Notes under the pieces: model-generated
The model's database searches: none
What the model was told of the DNA's origin: nothing
The model's input: the letters and a program-made list of their open reading frames with translations, nothing else
Shown here: piece by piece, positions 26,720 to 36,071 of the stretch
Position numbering within the stretch: the stretch's first letter is position 1
Layout of the letters: each line of letters begins with the position of its first letter
Program-made: the position numbers and the translations under genes
NCBI GenBank assembly: GCA_900552335.1
Contig: URZL01000005.1
Location: 1-56,217 of the forward strand
Length of the DNA: 56,217 bases
Source of the DNA: an uncultured Mycoplasmatota bacterium
GTDB taxonomy: Bacteria > Bacillota_I > Bacilli_A > RF39 > UBA660
Direction of reading: 5' to 3'

Positions 26720-26728
26720 ATTATATCA
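26720..26728 (-). promoter_or_regulatory. Extended -10 promoter of bceRS
   Basis: TGATATAAT on the minus strand is an extended -10; no good -35 is present. It is about 40 bp before the regulator start. Confidence 0.6.
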
Positions 26729-26771
26729 CTTTAATTTTATAACTTATAATAATTCAGAAAATTAAATATAA

Positions 26772-27461
26772 TTATTTTATAATTTTTTCTGCTTCAACTT
26801 TATCTAGGTTACCATATTTAATCATTTTGTTTATAACTTGCCTCTGCCTTTCAATTGCTAAATTTTTATTTTGAATTGGATTATATAAAGACGGAGCATT
26901 TGGGATTCCTGCTAGCATAATTGATTCACTATCGTTCATATTTTTTGGTAATTTATTAAAATAACATAAACTTGCTGACTTAACAGAATAAAATCCATTG
27001 CCAAAATATGAAGTATTCAAATATAATTCTAATATTTCATCCTTATTATAGTTACTTTCTATGCTAAATGCCATAAAAATTTCTGCAACTTTCCTTACTA
27101 TTTTCTTATCTTGTGTAAAATAGATATTCTTGGCTAGTTGTTGGGTAATTGTGCTTCCTCCCTCTACAAATTTCATTTTTTTTATATCATTTACAAATGC
27201 TCTTCCAATAGAAATGACATCTATCCCAAAATGTTTGTAAAATCTATGATCTTCAACTGATACAACTGCTTTTAAATATATTTGAGGCATATCATCAATT
27301 TTTGTATAATCTTCTTTTTGCCTAATTGTTGTAATTTTATCCTTTAATGGCATTTTATTTATGGCATTCTTATACATTTGATAACCACTACAAATAAAAT
27401 AACTTCCTATACAAATAAATATTAATAAAACTGTTATTATAATCTTTTTAACTAATTTCAT
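26772..27461 (-). CDS. Monofunctional peptidoglycan glycosyltransferase (GT51)
   Basis: The 229-aa protein has an N-terminal membrane anchor (residues 6-26). The GT51 motifs follow: EDHRFYKHFGID with the catalytic Glu, GGSTITQQLAKN, and LYLNTSYFGNG. There is no transpeptidase domain, so it only polymerises lipid II glycan chains. A Bce-type operator lies 94 bp upstream, suggesting induction together with the resistance transporter. AAGAAGGGA precedes the ATG. Confidence 0.9.
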   Translation of the reverse strand: MKLVKKIIITVLLIFICIGSYFICSGYQMYKNAINKMPLKDKITTIRQKEDYTKIDDMPQIYLKAVVSVEDHRFYKHFGIDVISIGRAFVNDIKKMKFVEGGSTITQQLAKNIYFTQDKKIVRKVAEIFMAFSIESNYNKDEILELYLNTSYFGNGFYSVKSASLCYFNKLPKNMNDSESIMLAGIPNAPSLYNPIQNKNLAIERQRQVINKMIKYGNLDKVEAEKIIK

Positions 27462-27554
27462 ATAATGCTAATCCCTTCTTTACTAAAAAGTAATTTATTG
27501 CAATAATATTATCATTTTTTATCATATAAGTCGTCATTCTAATATTACTCAATA

Positions 27555-27568
27555 TTACAATTTTGTAA
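27555..27568. promoter_or_regulatory. BceR-type operator upstream of the GT51 gene
   Basis: TTACAATTTTGTAA is identical to the site before bceA. Downstream on the minus strand a TTGAGT (27547-27552) with a weak -10 about 17-18 bp further could be the promoter. Confidence 0.7.
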
Positions 27569-27625
27569 TATAATTTAATTATGTATCAAGGCTATTTCTT
27601 TATTTTAGAAATAACCTTTTTTATT

Positions 27626-27810
27626 TTAGTATATAGAATTAGTATTTCTATACTTAATTTTAAAATTGCAATTAGCATACTTACTCAGCCTTAAAATAGT
27701 TAAATTACTCTGAGGATCAACATCTACAACTAACACTCTTTTTCCTTGTTTAGCCAATGCTACACCAAGATTAAAGGTTGTTGTTGTTTTACCAATTCCT
27801 CCTTTCTTTT
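27626..27810 (-). pseudogene. ParA/Soj-like ATPase fragment
   Basis: The frame reads [15 protein letters not shown] (deviant Walker A), then [17 protein letters not shown] (Walker A'). After that it runs into unrelated residues and stops. An in-frame TAA directly precedes KKGG, so the start is gone and about three quarters of the protein is missing. It is a relic of a plasmid or integrative element. Confidence 0.75.
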
Positions 27811-27861
27811 AATTTAGGCACCTTAATTTAATAAGATGGCTATGTATTACATTTCTGGCAT

Positions 27862-27892
27862 AAAAAAAGAACTGACCATTTTTAATCAGTTC
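27862..27892 (-). terminator. Strong terminator after the 48-aa ORF
   Basis: GAACTGA and TCAGTTC pair around an A-rich loop, followed by seven T. Confidence 0.85.
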
Positions 27893-27900
27893 AAATATGT

Positions 27901-28047
27901 TTAATAAATTTTATTTAATTTTAAAATTAGTTCATCAATAGGTTCTGTATATATACCCTGTTTTAATTTATCATTTTTAAATTGTATTAAGGCATTTAAA
28001 ATTATGTTAGTTTCTATATTCTTAATAGGTAGTTTTATTTTTTTCAT
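27901..28047 (-). CDS. Small protein of unknown function (48 aa)
   Basis: The frame MKKIKLPIKNIETNIILN to LILKLNKIY is basic and helical. GGGAGTG lies upstream, and a promoter is possible at TTAACT-17-TATAAT. A strong terminator follows, so it is a complete transcription unit. Similar short ORFs occur beside plasmid partition genes. No domain recognised. Confidence 0.55.
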   Translation of the reverse strand: MKKIKLPIKNIETNIILNALIQFKNDKLKQGIYTEPIDELILKLNKIY

Positions 28048-28442
28048 TATAACCACACTCCCTCTGTTTCTGATCTATATTATATAGGAATATGGTTAAT
28101 AAGTTAATTGTGCAATTTAGTAAAAGTTTTTCATAACTCCTACACATTTATTTTTTTAACACTTTTCAAGTAAAAATATGTTTAAAATGTAAAAAGAATT
28201 TTTATTTTTTTCTTTTATTTTCAATAGCTTAATAGTGTTTTTTCATAACTTCCCACTTACCAGTTGATATCGGTTTTATTTCCATTCATTATAATCAATT
28301 TCTCAAAGTCATAAATTTTTTTAATTATATCATGAAAAAATCGATTTTGTATCTATCTGGTTATTGATTCATGATAACTTTTAATTTTTGATAAAGATGA
28401 CAGTTACCAAAATTACCACTAATAATGTATATTGCACTTTTA
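28048..28442. other. Gene-free stretch
   Basis: I see no coding frame with a ribosome binding site and no RNA gene here. It holds the likely promoter of the 48-aa gene near its left end and is otherwise very AT-rich. Confidence 0.5.
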
Positions 28443-29219
28443 TCATTTTGCATATAAAGACATAATGAATCGTTTTTCCTCTTCATCAATCTTAATATAT
28501 TCCTTAATAAATTTATTTACAGACTCTTTTATTGAAAGTTCTGAATCAAAATACTTTTGTAAAATCGTAATATCTAAAAGCCAATTATTATCTTGTTTTT
28601 TTTGTTCAAAAAATTCAATTACTTTTCTTAACAAATAAAAATCAATTTTTTCATTTGCTATAAATAATAATTCTTCTATTAATCTATTAAATTTATTATA
28701 ATTCCATAATTTTATAATATTTTTCTTTTCTAATTCATTCAGCTCTTTATAATCTAGATAAACTAATAAATCCTTTATATAATTTATATAATAATTTCCT
28801 GGATCAATTAGATATAGTTTACCATTAAAAACTACATTTTTTCGATTGATATCTATAAGTCTAACGTTTAAGTCACTTAATAATTCTACATCACTTGTGA
28901 TAACAGTTAATTCATTAATGAATTTTTTCATTTTAACATCTAATATATTACTAGAATTTTTTATATATTGCATTGAATATCCAACTAATTCTCCATTTTT
29001 GGTTATAAGTGAAGCAGGCATTAATATTCTTGATGTTTTAATAGCTGCTAAATAAGTTAATTCTTCTATACTTTTGTGCTCTAATTTATAATTAGGTTTA
29101 AATATTTTATATACTTTATTGTCATCATTATAAACCATAAATTCTGAACCCTGTTCACTTAATAATTCTAAATCTCCTAAATTTATATCTTCTATAAATC
29201 CATCTTTCATTGGTTCCAT
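28443..29219 (-). CDS. Protein kinase-fold protein
   Basis: About 258 aa. A catalytic-loop-like segment reads RLIDINRKNVVF followed by KLYLIDPGNYY, the D....N and DxG arrangement of protein-kinase-like folds. An N-lobe with a possible Lys (VYKIFKP) precedes it. The metal-binding DFG is DPG, so activity is uncertain. The ATG at 29219 follows AGAGGATG. It lies downstream of the transglutaminase-like gene but a terminator separates them. Substrate unknown. Confidence 0.55.
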   Translation of the reverse strand: MEPMKDGFIEDINLGDLELLSEQGSEFMVYNDDNKVYKIFKPNYKLEHKSIEELTYLAAIKTSRILMPASLITKNGELVGYSMQYIKNSSNILDVKMKKFINELTVITSDVELLSDLNVRLIDINRKNVVFNGKLYLIDPGNYYINYIKDLLVYLDYKELNELEKKNIIKLWNYNKFNRLIEELLFIANEKIDFYLLRKVIEFFEQKKQDNNWLLDITILQKYFDSELSIKESVNKFIKEYIKIDEEEKRFIMSLYAK

Positions 29220-29354
29220 ATTATCATCCTCTTTTTTACAATATCTATTATCACACATGAGAGACTAATGTTTTCAATACATTTTAAGATTTTCATTATA
29301 ATCTTCTTTCTATCCATTATACACTTAAATATCAGATCTTACTCTTTTTTACAT

Positions 29355-29378
29355 GAAAAAACACATATTAAATGTGTT
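29355..29378 (-). terminator. Terminator after the transglutaminase-like gene
   Basis: AACACAT and ATGTGTT pair around three bases, followed by T. Confidence 0.65.
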
Positions 29379-29492
29379 AAAATTAGAGATTATTGGAATA
29401 TTAATTTCTATTCTTAAATTTTCACTATAAATAAGAACCATCTTTCTATATAAAAATCTCTTAACCTGTTTATGTTTCTTTTAATCTAACTA

Positions 29493-31232
29493 TCATAGTT
29501 TATGATTATACTCTTCTTTAATTTCTATTTTCTTTAAACCACTAACTTCTAAAGTATCATCTACCGTTTGTTCTATAGTATCAATTGGATATCCTTCTAA
29601 TATTTTAACTCTAGTAAGAAGTTTTTTAAATTGTTCTAAAGATAAATTGCTATTAGATAAATCAAATTTTTCTTGGATTTCATTTTTTTCTAAACTTGTA
29701 TTACTATAATTCTTAGCATGGGTATAGTTTGGCATTTTCTCACCAATAAATTTTTTTTGATAATCATCTTTTCCAATCATGAAATATCTATATCGTGAAA
29801 TATCATCATATATCTTGATTATGTGTTCATCCTCTTTCATGTCATTACTATACATAGATATTAATCTTTTGTCACCAGCAGAATTTATAACCAATGCCAC
29901 GCCTTTTGCACAATCCCATGTTGGATCAAAAGCAAAGGAGCCATGTACGTCATACTTGTTATCGTCAATAGTTAAAGAGCATCTTTCATGTCCAAATGCT
30001 TTTCCATTTATTGATACTTCTGTTCCAAAAGCACAACCATCAACACCCACCTCTTTCATAAGCTGGGCATAGAAATTTGCAAATCCCACGCATACTATAT
30101 TACCCGTTTTAATAATTGTAGCTATTTCCCTTGATTCTGATTTATTAACATTTGCCGTTTCTTTATATACAAATGATTTTATAATATCATATCCATATGC
30201 AGCTTTTTCTAGTGGACTTAAATTTTGTTGTAAAATTAAAGTTTTATAATAATTTAATGTCTCTCTCATAGAAATAAAATCAACAGCACTGATGTCTTGG
30301 AAGCTGTTCCTTATTTTTACAATAGTTTCATATTTTTTAGCTATGCTATAAAGTAATTCCAGATTCTCATAATTTTTATTTTCTAAGTTTAATACAACTT
30401 TATTGATAGTGAAACCAGAACTTTCAACTTTTTCAATAAATGTTTTTACCTCTTTTACATCCTCTAGAGAATTTACAGTTAAAATTCCTATTTTATTTGA
30501 AGATTCCGTTTCTTTGTATTCAATGTTGTATTTAAATTTAGGATTAATACTAATTTTGTCATTATACGCTTCATACTTATCAAAAAAACTGATATTTTTT
30601 AAGTCCTTTTTATCACTCTTATTTAATAAATCTAATAATACATCCATATTTTTATTTAAATTGTTGCTGCATAGTCTTGCCCTCCCAAAAGTACTATAAG
30701 TAGTATTATTTTTAGCAATTATTTTTCTACCATTATAAATTCCTACTAACTTACCTTTATAATTTAAAAAGGTTGAATTGTTCAGTATTTCATCTGGAAA
30801 GGATTCTTCAATTTCTATTTCTTCAATATTTGTATTTTTTATTATATTCATTAGTTCTTCAGATGTCACATGATCTATAGAAAGTTTTTTTAAGTTTGGA
30901 TAATGATTTAATTTAATATGTTTTAATACGTCAAAAGAGCAATTTAAGCACTCAATATTAGGATTTAAATTGTCCGTAATTAGTCTAATTTGTGATAAAC
31001 TAAGCTTTCGAAGTTCAAGAGCCTTTTGATTAATTTTAAACGGTGGATTATTTTCAAAAAAGTTCATTTGATTTTCTTTAAATGCCGTTATATCATTGAT
31101 ACCATATTTTGAGTTCTTTATCGATACTTCAAGATTATTCTGTAAATATTCTACTATTAATTGTTCATTTCCTTCTTTATTTCTTATATTGTATTCTTCT
31201 AACTTTTTATAAAAGTATTCAATCCAAGTCAT
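29493..31232 (-). CDS. Transglutaminase-like protein with LRR-like N-terminus
   Basis: The 579-aa protein has a transglutaminase/cysteine peptidase core at about residues 360-460. Cys is in NIVCVGFANFYAQLM, His in YDVHGSFAF and Asp in DPTWD, the classical triad. Residues 60-160 show leucine-rich, repeat-like spacing (LRKLSLSQIRLI, LKKLSIDHV). There is no signal peptide. GGTGATAAT precedes the ATG. A role in cross-linking or proteolysis is possible; the substrate is unknown. Confidence 0.7.
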   Translation of the reverse strand: MTWIEYFYKKLEEYNIRNKEGNEQLIVEYLQNNLEVSIKNSKYGINDITAFKENQMNFFENNPPFKINQKALELRKLSLSQIRLITDNLNPNIECLNCSFDVLKHIKLNHYPNLKKLSIDHVTSEELMNIIKNTNIEEIEIEESFPDEILNNSTFLNYKGKLVGIYNGRKIIAKNNTTYSTFGRARLCSNNLNKNMDVLLDLLNKSDKKDLKNISFFDKYEAYNDKISINPKFKYNIEYKETESSNKIGILTVNSLEDVKEVKTFIEKVESSGFTINKVVLNLENKNYENLELLYSIAKKYETIVKIRNSFQDISAVDFISMRETLNYYKTLILQQNLSPLEKAAYGYDIIKSFVYKETANVNKSESREIATIIKTGNIVCVGFANFYAQLMKEVGVDGCAFGTEVSINGKAFGHERCSLTIDDNKYDVHGSFAFDPTWDCAKGVALVINSAGDKRLISMYSNDMKEDEHIIKIYDDISRYRYFMIGKDDYQKKFIGEKMPNYTHAKNYSNTSLEKNEIQEKFDLSNSNLSLEQFKKLLTRVKILEGYPIDTIEQTVDDTLEVSGLKKIEIKEEYNHKL

Positions 31233-31322
31233 CTATTATCACCTATTTAAATTTTATCACGTTAATTTATTTGTTTCCTACTGATAATGTTTATTTTACG
31301 TAGTAATTTACACTTTTATCCA

Positions 31323-31346
31323 CAAAAAAGCAGATTAGTTCTGCTT
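31323..31346 (-). terminator. Terminator after the HD-domain gene
   Basis: AGCAGA and TCTGCT pair around a short loop, followed by six T; it lies about 180 bp past the stop. Confidence 0.65.
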
Positions 31347-31527
31347 GATAAATGTAATCTATAATTAAATATATTTAACGATTTCGTTAATATTTTTTCA
31401 ATATTCTTCTATGATATTTTTTTATCACTAAACTTTCTTATTGCTGTTCTTTTTCTTATTACATCATTAAATTTCATTTTATTGTTCTATTTATGTAGTT
31501 ATCAATTTTATATACCTACAAAAGTCA

Positions 31528-32541
31528 CTATTTTAAATTTTTTAATTCTTTAATATATACATACTTTTTAGGCTTAAATAGCAACAATTCTTGATAAAAA
31601 TTATCAGCATATCTGGAAACCTCATTTATTCGAAATGTTCCGTGTTCCGTTTTTACAAGAGGAATTGTATTTCTCTTTTTTGTTTCTAGGGATACATAAA
31701 AGTTATCGTTAGGTAATTCTTCAGTACTTATTAAATCTTTAGCTTTTTCAAAAATACTCCATGATGAAAAATGATTTTTAATAACTCGACAAATCTCTTC
31801 TTCTTTCATTGTATAAAAATCTTCTAAAGAAAGAAATTTTGAATGAATAGATAACTTAATTATTTCAGATATATATTTCATAACATATTTATCCGTATTT
31901 TCTTGCAATTCTTTTGCGTAATTAAAAACCATTTTTACAAACTTTTCAGAAGTTTGTATATTTTTAAAACCTATTTCAGGTATTCCATCTTCATTTTTTA
32001 AAACGATTATATCATCAAACACTTCTTTTATTTCATTCAATGTATGTGTATGCAGCCAAATATAACAGGTATGAAGAACACCATCTAATCTATCTGTGCA
32101 AAGCCTAGGAGATTTGTTTTCCAAAATAGGATAATTACTTAGTTTCTCTAAATCAGTAAGTTTTATTCCATCTTCTTTTAAATAGGAAAGTAATTCATTA
32201 TCTTCTTTTATCACATCAACTATATTTTTTTCTGAACTTTCTTGATTCATATAATCTCCAAGTACATAATCTACACAGTGAGCAAAGCAAGGAGTTCCTA
32301 TATCATGAAGCAAAGCTGCAATCGTTTCTTGTTTTTTGTGAGTGAAATGCCAAGTCATATGAGCAACAACCAAAGAATGGTCAAATCTTGTATACAAAAA
32401 TCTAGGAGAATACAAATTAGTATAATCACACCCACAAAATTGGGTTCTATATTTTATTCTATTTAATGTTTTTGTATTTAAATATTTATCTATGAATGTT
32501 GGATATTCTTCATCAATAAAAATACTCAAATATTCTTTCAT
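31528..32541 (-). CDS. HD-domain phosphohydrolase
   Basis: About 337 aa. The HD metal motif is seen as RFDHSLVVAHMTW, then ALLHDIGTPCFAHCVDY and a downstream CTDRLDGVLH Asp. This is the layout of dGTPase-like or oligonucleotide phosphohydrolases. The ATG at 32541 is 9 nt after AGAGG; a GTG at 32550 overlaps that site. Substrate unknown. Confidence 0.8.
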   Translation of the reverse strand: MKEYLSIFIDEEYPTFIDKYLNTKTLNRIKYRTQFCGCDYTNLYSPRFLYTRFDHSLVVAHMTWHFTHKKQETIAALLHDIGTPCFAHCVDYVLGDYMNQESSEKNIVDVIKEDNELLSYLKEDGIKLTDLEKLSNYPILENKSPRLCTDRLDGVLHTCYIWLHTHTLNEIKEVFDDIIVLKNEDGIPEIGFKNIQTSEKFVKMVFNYAKELQENTDKYVMKYISEIIKLSIHSKFLSLEDFYTMKEEEICRVIKNHFSSWSIFEKAKDLISTEELPNDNFYVSLETKKRNTIPLVKTEHGTFRINEVSRYADNFYQELLLFKPKKYVYIKELKNLK

Positions 32542-32707
32542 TGGATGCACCTCTTTCTTATATACAACTCTAACTATTAAAAATGATATGACTGTGGTTC
32601 ATCAGTAAGCATATTTATCATCTTTTATAAATATCATAACCTGCTCTTTTTTAATATTTTTCGAACTATCAAGAAATAATCATCATTTTCTTTTAAAAAC
32701 TTATAAA

Positions 32708-33589
32708 CTATTTAACAAAATTAATTTTCTTTTGGTATGGTTCGCCCTTTATTCTCTTTTTCTCTTCTTCTTGTGCTTCTAATGAATCAATTTTGATATA
32801 TCGATCACTTCTTTTTTCAATTAAAGATTCCCACCTAGTAACTTTATTTTCATCATCAATATAACACTCTAGAATGTCGTGCTCAAACTGGTTATTAATT
32901 AAATTCAAGGGAACTAAAAAAATCAGATATTCCTCATCTAAATTATTACTATTGATAGAGGATAACTTTTCTGTTTCATTATAGGATAAGGAAGTATCAA
33001 ATCTACTGACTTTGGATTTTACTTCAATATAATCCCATTTTTTTGTTAGCATATTGTAAGCAACAAAATCATAACCCAATCCATCCCCTATATCCTGTGA
33101 TACCCATTTATAATAGGAATATTTTTCTGGATGACTCGCCAAATATACTTTTACAAGGTATTCTGCATAAAAGCCTAAAAGATCTATATTATCACTTAAT
33201 GAAGTAAAAAACCCCTTCTTTAGTTGTTCTTCATATAAAGGAATATTTTCTTCTTTATATTTAATATTATGTCCTAAAAGCCAACTTCCGTTTGTGGCAA
33301 AAGAATAACTATCAATTCGATAAGTATCTAAAAAATTTTTTATCCAACTGCTATCATATTGAGGAAAAAATTCTTTACACATACATATTAATAAATCACT
33401 GTATTCTGTAATGGTTTTGTCATATCTTTGACTAAACATCATCATTTCTATATCTAATTTTAAAGATTCTCTAAAAGGTAACATTTCAATCAAAAAAGCT
33501 TTCACAACATCATATCTAAAATCGTTTTCTTCTTTAAATTTGATAAATCTAATTAATTCATTCTTTCTTTTTTCAAAAATATCATCCAT
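32708..33589 (-). CDS. DUF3883 domain protein (nuclease-like)
   Basis: The 293-aa protein ends in a DUF3883-type domain: YLVKVYLASH, then SQDIGDGLGYDFVAYN and DYIEVKSK. The D...EVK spacing matches a PD-(D/E)XK-like active site. Such domains appear in defence and repair proteins. No partner methylase or helicase lies beside it. GGTGAATTT precedes the ATG. Confidence 0.7.
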   Translation of the reverse strand: MDDIFEKRKNELIRFIKFKEENDFRYDVVKAFLIEMLPFRESLKLDIEMMMFSQRYDKTITEYSDLLICMCKEFFPQYDSSWIKNFLDTYRIDSYSFATNGSWLLGHNIKYKEENIPLYEEQLKKGFFTSLSDNIDLLGFYAEYLVKVYLASHPEKYSYYKWVSQDIGDGLGYDFVAYNMLTKKWDYIEVKSKVSRFDTSLSYNETEKLSSINSNNLDEEYLIFLVPLNLINNQFEHDILECYIDDENKVTRWESLIEKRSDRYIKIDSLEAQEEEKKRIKGEPYQKKINFVK

Positions 33590-33700
33590 ATAAATTCACC
33601 ATATCATTTTAAAATTATTTCATTCAATCAAAATTATTGAAATTGCCCTATATTATATTACAATTTTTGATAAAAGAAAAGAAAAATGTTTCTTCCCAAC

Positions 33701-33728
33701 AAAAAAAGGAATCATAATTATCCCTTTT
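33701..33728 (-). terminator. Terminator after the MATE-kinase fusion
   Basis: AAAGGGAT and ATTCCTTT pair, followed by a T run, at the gene's stop. Confidence 0.65.
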
Positions 33729-35691
33729 GAATCATTTCTATAATATGTTCTGCTGTTGCTTCTACACCATATTTGTCAACATGAAAAGCAACATCGTAAT
33801 TGGTAAAATCTTTCCAATTTCTATTCGTGTAAAATTTATAATGTTTTGCCCTTTCTTTATTCGTTTTGTCAATCTCTTTGATTGCTTTTTTTTCATCTAA
33901 TCCATAATACTTTATTGCTCTTTTTTTCATAGAATCTAAATCACTATATAAAAACACTTTTAATACATTCTTTTTATCTCTTAAAATATAATCAGCACAT
34001 CTACCAACAATCACACAAGATGATTTGTGAGCTAGAGATTCTATCACTTTTTGTTCGGCAATAAACAGTCTATCATCATTGTTATTTTCATAATTTGATG
34101 ATTTTGTTTCATCTGTCATTTTTATATACTCTTCTGATAATCCTGATTTTTTAGCAGATAAAGAAATTAACTCTTTATCATAGAAAGGAATTCCTAATTT
34201 TTCAGCAACCAGTTTTCCTACAAAACGACCACCAGAGCCATATTCTCTTGAAATGGTAACAACAATATGTTTCCCTTGATAAGAATTATTTTCCCCTTTT
34301 TCTTCTATATAAGTTTCTTTCTTTTCTTTGATTCCCAATTTATTGTATTCTGATTTTAGAATAAAAATAGTAATTATAAAACATAACACATCTGCAATAC
34401 ATCCAGCATATAAAACGCCATAAATACCCTGTTTAAATACAAAAGCTAATATTAAAGAAATAGGTATTAATAAAATAATTTGTCTGATAAAAGTGACTGC
34501 CGTTGATTTAACAACATGTCCCAAAGATTGAATAACAATACTAGTAGTCATTTCTAAAGCATTCAAAGCAATTACTAATAAAAAACTATGACACATTAAG
34601 GTAGCAAATTCCATAAATAAATCATAAGAAACGTCACTACTTGATATAAAAATACCAGCTAATTGTCTTGGAAACAATAAGAAAATAAAATTAAAAATAA
34701 TACCAATCGCAAAATTAATAATTAATACTTTTTTGATTGTTTCTTTTACTCTTAATTCATTGCCAGCTCCATAATTAAAACCTATAATTGGTTGAGAACC
34801 AATCGAAATTCCCAGAACAGTTGAAATATATAAACTGTTAATTTTCGATATAACACCATATACAGATAATGGTATATCTGCTCCAAATTTCGTATTCGCT
34901 CCCAATTTTGTCATTACATTATTCATAAATATAAATAATATTAAAATAGTTGCTTGGGTAATAAAAGAAGATAATCCTAAAGATAAAATACGAAAAACAT
35001 TTTTATCTAATTTAAAATCTTCTTTTTTTAATGTTACTGATTTGATTTTTTTTAAATAACAAATGGCAATAACAAATGAGACAATTTGACCAATTACTGT
35101 AGCAATAGCCCCACCTTTTACACCCATATGGAATCCAAAAATAAAAATCGGATCTAAAATAATATTGATGATAGCACCAATTACTAACATTATCATGGAA
35201 TATTTTGGTGACCCATCTGATCTAATAATATTAGATAAAGAGGAATAAATTAACATGAATGGCGCTCCAATAATGATAATTTTTCCATATTCAATAGCAT
35301 AAGAATATACATTTTCAGTACATCCAAAAAGATATACTAATCGTGGTAAAAATAAATAGGCAATTAAGCTCACAACCAAGGAAATAAAAATTGTTAAACT
35401 AACTGCTTGACCAATACTTTTTGCAGCTGCTTTTTCATCATTTTCACCTAACTTTAAGGATAGATTTGCTGCTGAACCATTTCCTATTAACCCAGCTATA
35501 GCATTAAAAATAATGACTAAGGGAAATATAACATTGGTTGCTGCATTTCCTAGTGTTCCTACTCCTTTACCAATAAAAATTTGATCGACAATATTATAAA
35601 TGGAATTAATTAACATACTAATCACACATGGTACAGAGAACGCTAATAATAACTTATTAATATTATCTTTTCCTAAATTTAATTCTTTCAT
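33718..35691 (-). CDS. MATE transporter fused to a cytidylate kinase-like domain
   Basis: About 657 aa. Residues 1-440 are a 12-helix MATE exporter (start LLLAFSVPCVISMLINSIYN, internal repeats). From about residue 460 a cytidylate kinase-like P-loop domain follows: ISREYGSGGRFVGKL, PFYDKELI and VIVGRCADYIL. The kinase domain belongs to the cytidylate kinase-like family of unknown substrate. AAGGAGGAG lies before ATG 35691. Fusion is continuous with no frame break. Why export and nucleotide phosphorylation are joined is unknown. Confidence 0.85.
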   Translation of the reverse strand: MKELNLGKDNINKLLLAFSVPCVISMLINSIYNIVDQIFIGKGVGTLGNAATNVIFPLVIIFNAIAGLIGNGSAANLSLKLGENDEKAAAKSIGQAVSLTIFISLVVSLIAYLFLPRLVYLFGCTENVYSYAIEYGKIIIIGAPFMLIYSSLSNIIRSDGSPKYSMIMLVIGAIINIILDPIFIFGFHMGVKGGAIATVIGQIVSFVIAICYLKKIKSVTLKKEDFKLDKNVFRILSLGLSSFITQATILILFIFMNNVMTKLGANTKFGADIPLSVYGVISKINSLYISTVLGISIGSQPIIGFNYGAGNELRVKETIKKVLIINFAIGIIFNFIFLLFPRQLAGIFISSSDVSYDLFMEFATLMCHSFLLVIALNALEMTTSIVIQSLGHVVKSTAVTFIRQIILLIPISLILAFVFKQGIYGVLYAGCIADVLCFIITIFILKSEYNKLGIKEKKETYIEEKGENNSYQGKHIVVTISREYGSGGRFVGKLVAEKLGIPFYDKELISLSAKKSGLSEEYIKMTDETKSSNYENNNDDRLFIAEQKVIESLAHKSSCVIVGRCADYILRDKKNVLKVFLYSDLDSMKKRAIKYYGLDEKKAIKEIDKTNKERAKHYKFYTNRNWKDFTNYDVAFHVDKYGVEATAEHIIEMIQKG

Positions 35692-35780
35692 ACAACTCCT
35701 CCTTTTTCCTACAAAATAAAAATTTATTTTTTCAGCTTGTTCATTATAGCACAAAAAAAATTTTTGTGTAAGTTTTTTTC

Positions 35781-35818
35781 AAAAAAAAGAGAAGTCATTT
35801 TTAGTATTTTGACTTCAC
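35781..35818 (-). terminator. Terminator after the 84-aa gene
   Basis: GAAGTCA and TGACTTC pair around an A-rich loop, followed by eight T. Confidence 0.75.
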
Positions 35819-36055
35819 TTTATTGAAAAACACAATATTTAATTCTTCTTCTAATAGCGTTTCAAGATCTTCTAAACAATCTATCATTCCCTGTTCCCTT
35901 CCACGCTCTAAAAATAATTCATAAAACAAAGCATCACTAGATGAGCGTTTCTCCAAATACAGTATTTTTCCATTATTTTCTATTTTGATTTTGTTGCATA
36001 TTACTTGATGTGGTATAGAACTATGTATGATTTTGTCATATATTGTTGAATTCAT
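35801..36055 (-). CDS. Hypothetical protein (84 aa)
   Basis: The acidic 84-aa product contains RSSSDALFYELFLERGREQG and an LLEEELNIVF helix. I recognise no domain. GGAG precedes the ATG. It follows the UDG-like gene by 16 bp, so it is probably in its operon. Confidence 0.5.
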   Translation of the reverse strand: MNSTIYDKIIHSSIPHQVICNKIKIENNGKILYLEKRSSSDALFYELFLERGREQGMIDCLEDLETLLEEELNIVFFNKVKSKY

Positions 36056-36071
36056 ATTGATTACTCCTTCT

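Noticed and set aside
27590..27620. Plus-strand terminator-like hairpin (AAGGCTATTTC / GAAATAACCTT)
   Set aside because: A T run follows on plus but no plus-strand gene lies upstream, so I do not annotate it.
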